Program-made: the position numbers and the translations under genes
Assembly: GCA_016287975.1 (NCBI GenBank)
Contig: JAEEXV010000374.1
Coordinates: forward strand, 1 to 15,452
From: Lentisphaeria bacterium
GTDB taxonomy: Bacteria; Verrucomicrobiota; Lentisphaeria; Oligosphaerales; Oligosphaeraceae
DNA: 15,452 nt
Direction of reading: 5' to 3'
Notes under the pieces: generated by a model
Told to the model about the DNA's origin: nothing
The model's input: the letters and a program-made list of their open reading frames with translations, nothing else
The model's database searches: none
Shown here: piece by piece, positions 7,249 through 12,671 of the stretch
How the letters are laid out: each line of letters starts with the position of its first letter
Position numbering within the stretch: the stretch's first letter is position 1

Positions 7249-7277
7249 GTTGCCACGGCGGTCACCGCCGTGGCAAC
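7249..7277 (+). repeat. Perfect 13-bp-arm hairpin next to the tandem repeat
   Basis: GTTGCCACGGCGG and CCGCCGTGGCAAC are exact inverted repeats around a TCA loop, 41 nt after the stop of the exported-protein gene. It could end transcription of that gene, but it is followed by CCCCG rather than a T tract, so intrinsic termination would be poor. It lies 35 nt before the 9-bp repeat begins. Confidence 0.75.
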
Positions 7278-7311
7278 CCCGTGGAGCGAATCAGCCCCAC
7301 GCTACTGGAAT

Positions 7312-7581
7312 CCGGGAAATCCGGAAACTCCGGAAGCTCCGGAAGCTCCGGAAGCTCCGGAAGCTCCGGAAACCCCGGAAACCCCGGAAACCCCGGAAAC
7401 CCCGGAAACCCCGGAAACCCCGGAAACCCCGGAAACCCCGGAAACCCCGGAAACCCCGGAAACCCCGGAAACCCCGGAAACCCCGGATACCCCGGATACC
7501 CCGGATACCCCGGATACCCCGGAAACTCCGGATACTCCGGATACTCCGGAAACCCCGGAAACTCCGGAAACTCCGGACGCC
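7312..7581. repeat. Intergenic 9-bp minisatellite, consensus CCGGAAACC
   Basis: Twenty-eight clean 9-bp units run without interruption from 7321 to 7572, flanked by one degenerate unit on each side (7312-7320 and 7573-7581). Five unit types occur in blocks. The order is one CCGGAAACT, four CCGGAAGCT, thirteen CCGGAAACC, four CCGGATACC, one CCGGAAACT, two CCGGATACT, one CCGGAAACC and two CCGGAAACT. Every unit contains CCGG. Unit junctions give CCCC on the + strand and GGGG on the - strand. The array fills most of the 450-nt gap between the exported-protein gene (ends 7207) and the methyltransferase/reductase gene (starts 7658). The remaining 7582-7657 stretch holds no feature I can support. 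Since 9 is a multiple of 3 and the unit has no stop, all six frames stay open; no frame has an ATG with a ribosome site. Confidence 0.95.
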
Positions 7582-7657
7582 TGCTCCTTCCCCGAGGAAT
7601 CTGGAACTCGCCACGCCTCCTCCATCCTGAATCGCGTTTGCTCTTTGTCCTGAAAAT

Positions 7658-9526
7658 ATGAACCGCCAGCAACTATTCGACCTGCTGCAGCAGGAAGTCC
7701 TCATCTTCGACGGCGCGATGGGCACCGAACTCTACCGCCGCCACGTCTTCACCAACCGCTGCTTCGAGGAACTCTGCCTCTCCGAACCCGCTCTCGTCAC
7801 CGCCATCCACCGCGACTATCTCGCCGCAGGCGCCGACGTCCTCACGACCAACTCCTTCGGCGCCAACGCCCCCGCCCTGCGCAAATTCGGGTTCGCGGAA
7901 AAACTCGACGCCATCAACCGCCGCGCCGCCGAACTCGCCCGCCAGTGCGCCGACGAATGCCAGGCGCAAACGGGCCGCCGCATCCTCGTCGCGGGAACCA
8001 TCGGCCCCTTCGGGCGTCCCAAGCGCACCTTCGGCGGCGTCCTCCACATCTCTCCCGCCAAACGCGCCGAGATGCTCGCGCGCCAGGGTCAGGCGCTCCT
8101 CGACGGCGGCGCCGACTTCCTCCTCTTCGAGACCCTTCCTGGACGCGAAAACGCCCTCGCCGCACGCCGCGCGATGGCGCTGCTGCCCGCCGGCACCGCC
8201 TTCGTCCTCTCCTTCGCCTTCGACGACAACTCCAATCTCGCCAACCTCATCCCGCAGCGATTCAGCGCCGCCGCCGAGGACGAAAACCTGCCCCGCCCCG
8301 CCGCCCTCGGCCTCAACTGCGGCCTGGGGCCCGAACGCATGCTCGACGCCCTCGAAGCCGCCCGCGCCTGCACGGACCTCCCGCTGGTCGTCCAGCCCAA
8401 CGCAGGCCTCCCGCACAAAATCGACCACCGCTCCCTCTATCTCTGCTCGCCCGAGTATCTCACCACCTACGCCGTGCGCTATGTGAACCTCGGCGCGCGC
8501 GGCGTCGGCGGCTGCTGCGGCACCACCCCCGAGCACATCGCCGACCTCGCCCGTTCCGTCAAGCCCCTCGGCAAAATCGCCACGAAGGCCGTCGTGGCGC
8601 CGACCGCCGCCGCCGCGCCCGAGGCGCTGCCTGAAACGCCTCTCGCCGAGCGCTCCCCCTTCGGCGCCAAACTCGCGCGCGGCGAATGGGTCACCACCAT
8701 CGAGATGTCCCCGCCGCGCGGCTGGGACATGGCCAGGATCCTCGCCAAGGCGAAGCGCTGCCGCGAAGCAGGCATCGACGTCCTCAACGTCCCCGACGGC
8801 CCGCGCGCCGCGCCGCGCCTCTCCGCCCTCGCCACCGCCGTCCGCATCCAGAACGAGACCGGCCAGCCCGTCGTGCTGCATGTCTGCGCGCGCGACCGCA
8901 ACTACATCGGCCTCCAGGGAGACCTCCTCGGCTGCGCCGCCCTCGGCATCCAGAACCTCCTCTTCATCACTGGCGACCCGCCGAAACTCGGCAACTACAC
9001 CTTCGCCACGGGCGTCTTCGACACCGACTCCGTCGGCCTCGTCCGCCTCCAGCACCACCTCAACTGCGGCCTCGACCTCGCCGAACAGCGCATCCAGCCC
9101 CCCACCGCCGCCGTCATCGGCGTCGGCGCCGACCCCAACGCCCTCGACTTCGACCGCGAAGTCCAGCACCTCCGCGACAAGGTGGCCGCAGGCGCCAACT
9201 ATGTCGCCACCCAGCCCGTATTCGACCCGCAGGCGTTCCTCAGGTTCGCCGACGCCATCGCCGATCTGCATCTGCCCATCATCGCAGGCATCTGGCCCCT
9301 CGCCAGCCTCCGCAACGCCCTCTTCATGAAAAACGAGGTCCCTGGAGTCTCCGTCCCCGATGAGGTCATCCGACGCATGGAGGCCCAGGCCACCCAGGAA
9401 GAGCAACTCGCCGAGGGCATCCGCCTCGCCCGCGAAATGCTCGCCGCCATCCGCCACCGCTGCGCAGGGGTCCAGATCTCCGCCCCCCTCGGCAATCTCG
9501 ACGCCGCCCTGAAAGTACTCGAATAG
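7658..9526 (+). CDS. Bifunctional homocysteine S-methyltransferase / methylenetetrahydrofolate reductase
   Basis: A 622-residue fusion like Bacillus subtilis YitJ (about 612 residues). The N-terminal Pfam S-methyl_trans domain (about 12-300) contains [19 protein letters not shown] sequence (15-28), [12 protein letters not shown] (59-70), LGLNCG (217-222) and GGCCGTT (284-290). Cys221, Cys286 and Cys287 are the expected zinc/homocysteine ligands. After an Ala/Pro linker (about 305-335), the MTHFR domain begins with [12 protein letters not shown] (346-357), where Glu349 is the expected catalytic acid. It continues with [12 protein letters not shown] (434-445) and a complete (beta/alpha)8 barrel. 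It would reduce methylene-THF and use the methyl group to make methionine in the cytoplasm. No Shine-Dalgarno precedes the ATG, and no S-box riboswitch is visible between it and the tandem repeat. Codons strongly avoid CCGG (two sites). Confidence 0.93.
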   Translation: MNRQQLFDLLQQEVLIFDGAMGTELYRRHVFTNRCFEELCLSEPALVTAIHRDYLAAGADVLTTNSFGANAPALRKFGFAEKLDAINRRAAELARQCADECQAQTGRRILVAGTIGPFGRPKRTFGGVLHISPAKRAEMLARQGQALLDGGADFLLFETLPGRENALAARRAMALLPAGTAFVLSFAFDDNSNLANLIPQRFSAAAEDENLPRPAALGLNCGLGPERMLDALEAARACTDLPLVVQPNAGLPHKIDHRSLYLCSPEYLTTYAVRYVNLGARGVGGCCGTTPEHIADLARSVKPLGKIATKAVVAPTAAAAPEALPETPLAERSPFGAKLARGEWVTTIEMSPPRGWDMARILAKAKRCREAGIDVLNVPDGPRAAPRLSALATAVRIQNETGQPVVLHVCARDRNYIGLQGDLLGCAALGIQNLLFITGDPPKLGNYTFATGVFDTDSVGLVRLQHHLNCGLDLAEQRIQPPTAAVIGVGADPNALDFDREVQHLRDKVAAGANYVATQPVFDPQAFLRFADAIADLHLPIIAGIWPLASLRNALFMKNEVPGVSVPDEVIRRMEAQATQEEQLAEGIRLAREMLAAIRHRCAGVQISAPLGNLDAALKVLE

Positions 9527-9548
9527 GCTCCGCGCCCCCCGTTCCGTG

Positions 9549-9567
9549 GCGGGCCGTTTCTGCCCGC
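9549..9567 (+). repeat. Intergenic hairpin downstream of the fusion gene
   Basis: GCGGGC / GCCCGC with a 7-nt loop (CGTTTCT), 22 nt after the stop. No T tract follows. It may help end transcription or protect the 3' end. Confidence 0.4.
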
Positions 9568-9573
9568 GCCCTT

Positions 9574-9593
9574 CCGCCGCAAGAATGCGGCGG
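9574..9593 (+). repeat. Perfect 8-bp hairpin upstream of xseA
   Basis: CCGCCGCA-AGAA-TGCGGCGG, without a T tract. A further GCGCGA / TCGCGC hairpin lies at 9611-9627. This 131-nt gap therefore holds three GC-rich palindromes and no clear promoter. Confidence 0.5.
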
Positions 9594-9657
9594 CACAGCA
9601 CGCGCCGCCCGCGCGATCTTTTCGCGCCCCGCGTCCCCCCAAGTCCCCCGTGCCCCG

Positions 9658-10950
9658 ATGTCTATCTTGTCCCAGCACAATCCCGAAGTCTGCTGGACGG
9701 TGGGCGAACTGAATGCCGCCGCCCGAGAGATTCTGCTCAACGGCATGCCGCCTGTCATCTGGCTGCAGGGGGAACTGGGCCGCATCAGCATTTCGGGCGC
9801 GCAGCACGTCTACGCCCCGCTGAAGGATCCCCAGGGCAACTCCATCGACCTGGTCTATTTCCGGGGCGCCCAGCAAATCCGCGCCGCCGCCGTCACCGAG
9901 GGCTCCATCGTCATGGTCTGCGGCTCCCTCGACCTGTATGCCCAGAGCGGCCGCTACCAATTCCGCGTCACGCAGCTCGTCCCGCAGAACCGCCAGGGCG
10001 ACCTCATGCAGCGCTACGAGGAACTCAAGCGGCGGCTCCACGCCGAGGGCCTCTTCGACCCCAGCCGCAAGAAACCGCTGCCGCTCATTCCCGCCTGCAT
10101 CGGCGTCTGCACCAGTGCGCGCCAGGGCGCCGCCGCCCTCAAGGACTTCCTGCTCACCCTCGATCGACGCTTCCCCAATCTCCACGTCCGCATCGTCTCC
10201 GTGCAGATGCAGGGGGACGCCGCCGCCGCCCAGGTCGCCTCCGCCGTGCAGTTCCTCAACCAGCAGCGCGCCTGCGACGTCATCGTCATCACCCGCGGCG
10301 GCGGCTCCATGGAGGATCTCTGGGCCTTCAACGACGAGGCCCTCGCCCGCACCGTCGCCGCCTCCGACATCCCCGTCGTCAGCGCCATCGGCCACGGCAT
10401 CGACTGCACCATCCTCGACTTCGTCGCCGACCGCTCCGTCATCACCCCCACCGACGCCGCCGTCGTCGTCACCGAAGCCGCCGTCCAAATCCAGGATCGG
10501 CTCGCCACGCTTGGCGGACGCCTTCTCGCCTCCATCCGCAACCGCCTCCTCGCCACCCGCAACCGCCTCCTCCGCGCCCAGTCCTGCCCCTATCTCCAGC
10601 GCCCCGAGGATCTCTACCTCCGACAGGCCCAGCGCCTCGACCGCGCCACCCAGCGCCTCGCCGAACTCCTTCCCCACCGCGCCGCCGAGGCCCGCCAGCG
10701 CCTCCAGGCCCTCCAGCAACGCCTCCAGCCCGCCCTCCTGGCCCGCCTCGCCGCCGCGCGCGCCGCCCTCGAAAACGCCCGACGCCCCCTCCTCACGCTC
10801 GACCCAAAGGGCGTGCTGAAGCGAGGCTACAGCATCCTCCTCGACGATTCCCGCCGCGCCGTCCGCGCCCCCGCCGACACCACGCCGGGGCAGCCTCTCA
10901 CCGCCCTGGTCGCCGAAGGCGAAATCCATGTCACCGTCTCCGCACAATAA
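9658..10950 (+). CDS. xseA: Exodeoxyribonuclease VII large subunit
   Basis: The catalytic subunit of ExoVII, which degrades single-stranded DNA from either end with several XseB subunits. The 430-residue protein has the N-terminal OB-fold (about 10-110: WTVGELN, VIWLQGELGRISISG, VYFRGA). The catalytic region includes GVCTSARQGAAALKDFL (149-165), ITRGGGSMEDLWAFNDEALA (211-230), IPVVSAIGHGIDCTILDFVA (238-257) and ITPTDAA. A Leu/Arg/Ala-rich coiled-coil region (about 275-390) and a C-terminal GVLKRGYSIL...G-type tail complete the fold. In most family members the GHE(T/I)D motif carries Glu; here it is GHGID (Gly247), and the following ADLRAPTPS is ADRSVITPT. The protein is slightly shorter than the E. 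coli one (456). No strong Shine-Dalgarno is seen. xseB follows after 35 nt. Confidence 0.92.
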   Translation: MSILSQHNPEVCWTVGELNAAAREILLNGMPPVIWLQGELGRISISGAQHVYAPLKDPQGNSIDLVYFRGAQQIRAAAVTEGSIVMVCGSLDLYAQSGRYQFRVTQLVPQNRQGDLMQRYEELKRRLHAEGLFDPSRKKPLPLIPACIGVCTSARQGAAALKDFLLTLDRRFPNLHVRIVSVQMQGDAAAAQVASAVQFLNQQRACDVIVITRGGGSMEDLWAFNDEALARTVAASDIPVVSAIGHGIDCTILDFVADRSVITPTDAAVVVTEAAVQIQDRLATLGGRLLASIRNRLLATRNRLLRAQSCPYLQRPEDLYLRQAQRLDRATQRLAELLPHRAAEARQRLQALQQRLQPALLARLAAARAALENARRPLLTLDPKGVLKRGYSILLDDSRRAVRAPADTTPGQPLTALVAEGEIHVTVSAQ

Positions 10951-10985
10951 TCCGTCCTACACTCCGTTTTAAGGATGATACGCCC

Positions 10986-11213
10986 ATGCCAGAAGAAGAA
11001 CTGAACTTTGAAGCCGCCCTCCAGCGTCTGGAGCAGATTGTCCAGGATCTCGAGCGCGGCAACCTCTCCCTCGAAGCCAGCATGGCCGCCTTCGAGGAGG
11101 GCATGAAACTGAGCAAACTCTGCAACGCCCGTCTCGCCGCCGCCGAAAAAAAGGTCGAGACCCTGATGCAGAACGCCGACGGCACCGCCGCCTGGCAGCC
11201 CGCCCCCAACTGA
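10986..11213 (+). CDS. xseB: Exodeoxyribonuclease VII small subunit
   Basis: A 75-residue XseB, the small accessory subunit that binds the coiled-coil of XseA. The family pattern is complete: FEAALQRLEQIVQDLERGNL (8-27), then SLEASMAAFEEGMKLSKLCN and a LAAAEKKVETL helix. The start is set by AAGGA at 10971-10975, 10 nt upstream, and by the usual N-terminal length before the FE motif. It lies 35 nt after xseA in the same transcript, and a terminator hairpin follows immediately, closing the two-gene operon. Confidence 0.95.
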   Translation: MPEEELNFEAALQRLEQIVQDLERGNLSLEASMAAFEEGMKLSKLCNARLAAAEKKVETLMQNADGTAAWQPAPN

Positions 11214-11216
11214 TTT

Positions 11217-11279
11217 GCCCGCCGACCTCGTAATTCAGCAGGATTTCTCCATTTGCCTGCCTGAGGCGGCGGGCTTTTT
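11217..11279 (+). terminator. Terminator of the xseAB operon
   Basis: GCCCGCCG (11217-11224) pairs with CGGCGGGC (11267-11274), followed by TTTTT. The long loop contains an inner GCAGG / CCTGC pairing (about 11237-11260), making a branched hairpin. The position just after the xseB stop supports a terminator; the large loop lowers certainty. Confidence 0.6.
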
Positions 11280-11309
11280 CTTTGGCCAAATAACGCCGCC
11301 CGTCGTGTG

Positions 11310-11330
11310 CCGGCGGCGAAAAGCCGCCGG
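11310..11330. repeat. GC-rich intergenic hairpin
   Basis: CCGGCGGC-GAAAA-GCCGCCGG, 8-bp perfect arms, no T tract, located between the convergent xseB and tRNA units. It is similar in design to the hairpin at 4839-4858, which also has an A-rich loop after a GTGC-type sequence. Confidence 0.55.
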
Positions 11331-11364
11331 GCCGAGCCCTGCCTGGCCAGTGCCGTACGCAAAA

Positions 11365-11394
11365 GAGCCTGTGCAAAAACTTTTGCACAGGCTC
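11365..11394 (-). terminator. Terminator of the initiator tRNA gene
   Basis: A perfect 30-nt inverted repeat with 14-bp arms, GAGCCTGTGCAAAA and TTTTGCACAGGCTC, separated by AC. On the - strand it follows the tRNA 3' end by 7 nt and continues into TTTT. The A-rich/T-rich top of the stem could also let it stop + strand readthrough from xseB. Confidence 0.85.
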
Positions 11395-11401
11395 CTGAAA
11401 T

Positions 11402-11478
11402 TGGTAGCGGGAGAAGGATTTGAACCTCCGACCTTTAGGTTATGAGCCTAACGAGCTACCGGGCTGCTCCATCCCGCA
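11402..11478 (-). tRNA. Initiator tRNA-Met (CAT)
   Basis: The - strand folds into a complete 77-nt tRNA with encoded CCA (complement of TGG at 11402-11404). The anticodon loop CTCATAA gives CAT. It is the initiator rather than the elongator type. The acceptor end has an unpaired 1:72 position (U and U; E. coli has C and A). The D stem has the purine-pyrimidine 11:24 pair (A:U), and the D-loop region GGAGCAGCCCGGTAGCTCGT is that of tRNA-fMet. The anticodon stem is TTAGG / CCTAA, so only two of the usual three G:C pairs are kept; the 29:41 pair is A:U. It has its own promoter and terminator on the - strand. Confidence 0.95.
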
Positions 11479-11517
11479 TCAAGAATCTTCCCGCCCTTTT
11501 CGGCGGTCAGTAGACAT

Positions 11518-11545
11518 ACTATATACCCGTTTACGCAAACTGCAA
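11518..11545 (-). promoter_or_regulatory. Promoter of the initiator tRNA
   Basis: Reading the - strand, TTGCAG (complement of 11540-11545) is followed after 16 nt by TATAGT (complement of 11518-11523). Both are close to the sigma-70 consensus and lie in an AT-rich patch about 40-65 nt upstream of the tRNA. A small CCGCC / GGCGG hairpin (11491-11506) sits in the leader between promoter and tRNA. Confidence 0.75.
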
Positions 11546-11602
11546 GTCCCCTCGCCGCTTTTCCAATGCTTTTTCCGCGTTTTCCGCGTTCTCTTGCGGC
11601 AT

Positions 11603-11631
11603 CCGTCAAAATCCGCAAACGCGATTATCTT
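11603..11631 (+). promoter_or_regulatory. Weak promoter candidate for tatA
   Basis: CCGTCA (11603-11608), 17-nt spacer, TATCTT (11626-11631), in the AT-rich stretch just upstream of the tatA Shine-Dalgarno. The match is partial and rests mainly on position, since the gene upstream is convergent and tatA needs its own promoter. Confidence 0.4.
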
Positions 11632-11668
11632 ATAGAACAGCGTTCCACCTGTTCACGGAGGATTCACC

Positions 11669-11932
11669 ATGGGTTTGGGCACTACGGAAATTCTGTTGAT
11701 CATCGTCGTCATCGTCCTGCTCTTCGGCGCCAAGCGCATCCCGGATCTCGCCCGCGCTTTCGGACGGGCCAGCGCCGAATACAAGAAGGCGAAGGACGAA
11801 CTCGCCCGCGAATCCCAGGAGTTCACCGAGGTCGCCGAAAAGGCAGGGGAGGCCCAGGCCAAGCGCGAGGCCGCCGCCCCCGCCGAATCCACGCCCGCCG
11901 CCGCCAGCAATGCAGACGCCTCCGACAAGTGA
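11669..11932 (+). CDS. tatA: Twin-arginine translocase subunit TatA
   Basis: An 87-residue TatA/E-type protein that forms the pore component of the twin-arginine export system. It has a short N-terminal membrane helix (about 4-19, TTEILLIIVVIVLLFG), then the hinge FGAKRIPDLARAFGRA (18-33), an amphipathic helix, and a charged, Ala-rich tail with no conserved features. A strong GGAGGA (11657-11662) lies 6 nt before the ATG. The tatC start lies inside its last codons (23-nt overlap). No tatB is seen here, so TatA may serve both roles, or TatB is encoded elsewhere. Confidence 0.93.
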   Translation: MGLGTTEILLIIVVIVLLFGAKRIPDLARAFGRASAEYKKAKDELARESQEFTEVAEKAGEAQAKREAAAPAESTPAAASNADASDK

Positions 11933-12671
11933 GGCGGCCACGGCGGCGGACGGCGACGACGACATGCCGCTGCTCGCCCATATCGAGGCGCTGCGCTGGA
12001 CGATATTGCGCTCGCTCCTCGTGGTCGCCGTGCTCTTCCTGCCAGCCGTATTCGCGGCGCCGCCGCTCATCCGCTACATCATCCGCACCTGCGTGCCGCC
12101 CGCGATGGGGAAACTCCACTATTTTTCGCCGATGGAGGCCTTCATGGCGCAGCTCAAGATGGGGCTGGTCCTCGCCTTCCTCGCGGGCGCGCCCTTCATC
12201 GCCCGCGAAATCTGGCGCTTCGTCGCCCCCGCCCTCTATCCCCGCGAACGGCGCTTCACCAAGGGGCTGTTCCTGGTCTCCTCGCTGCTCTTCGCGGGCG
12301 GCGCCGCCTTCGCCTGCCTCCTCATCCTGCCGCTGGTCATGCGCTTCTCCTACAGCTTCTCCAGCGAGCAGCTCCAGCCCGTCATCGGCCTGGGCGCCTT
12401 CCTCGGACTCTGCGGCGGGCTGCTCCTCGCCTTCGGCATCATGTTCCAGACCCCCCTGCTGCTCATCTTCCTCGTCGCGACTGGCGTCGTCCGCCTCGAA
12501 ACCCTGCAGCGCACCCGCCGCTACGCCGTCATCGCCATCCTCGTCCTCTCCGCGCTGCTCACCCCGCCCGACGTCACCAGCCAGATGATGCTCGCCCTCC
12601 CCACCTGGCTCCTCTTCGAGGCAGGCCTCCTCGTCGCACGCGCCTTCGCCCCCAAGCTCGACCCGACATGA
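11910..12671 (+). CDS. tatC: Twin-arginine translocase subunit TatC
   Basis: The signal-peptide-binding subunit of the Tat translocase, 253 residues with six hydrophobic segments. Characteristic sequence is MPLLAHIEALRWTILRSL (19-36), SPMEAF (73-78), FVAPALYPRERR (104-115, Glu113 matching the conserved Glu of the family) and LLTPPDVTSQ (216-225). All key positions look intact. The start at 11910 overlaps tatA by 23 nt. An alternative in-frame ATG at 11964 would remove 18 residues and start directly at MPLLAHIEALR; neither has a clear Shine-Dalgarno, so the start is uncertain. Its TGA overlaps the next ATG (12668-12671), which suggests translational coupling to the hexosaminidase gene. Confidence 0.93.
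   Translation: MQTPPTSEAATAADGDDDMPLLAHIEALRWTILRSLLVVAVLFLPAVFAAPPLIRYIIRTCVPPAMGKLHYFSPMEAFMAQLKMGLVLAFLAGAPFIAREIWRFVAPALYPRERRFTKGLFLVSSLLFAGGAAFACLLILPLVMRFSYSFSSEQLQPVIGLGAFLGLCGGLLLAFGIMFQTPLLLIFLVATGVVRLETLQRTRRYAVIAILVLSALLTPPDVTSQMMLALPTWLLFEAGLLVARAFAPKLDPT

Noticed and set aside
7312..7581. CRISPR array
   Set aside because: Units are 9 bp and contiguous, with no unique spacers and no cas genes nearby.
7582..7657. S-adenosylmethionine riboswitch or T-box ahead of the methionine-synthesis gene
   Set aside because: Only 76 nt remain between the array and the ATG. They contain just a small TTCC-CCGA-GGAA pairing and no conserved riboswitch core.
7250..7672. Collagen-like or low-complexity proteins (Gly-Asn-Pro, Gly-Phe-Pro, Pro-Glu-Thr repeats) in all six frames across the 9-bp array
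   Set aside because: A 9-bp unit without stop codons leaves every frame open by necessity. No frame starts with ATG behind a ribosome site, and the flanks of each frame look non-coding. A peptide cannot be fully excluded, but the sequence does not support one.
7673..9601. 642-residue open frame on the - strand over the methyltransferase/reductase gene
   Set aside because: Gly/Glu/Val-rich sequence without domains, antisense to a gene with full family motifs. Long antisense frames are expected with C-ending codons at this GC content.
9199..10947. 582-residue open frame on the - strand over xseA
   Set aside because: Same compositional shadow effect; no recognisable motif, and the + strand gene is certain.
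11215..11635. Short + strand frames running through the tRNA region (ending GEGFEPPTFRL, or starting MNLRPLGYEPNE)
   Set aside because: These are well-known false proteins made by translating across the complement of a tRNA gene.
11669..11932. TatB rather than TatA
   Set aside because: The FGAKRIPDLARA hinge and short length fit TatA/E. The longer TatB-type helix and conserved N-terminal Glu-Leu-Pro region are not seen.
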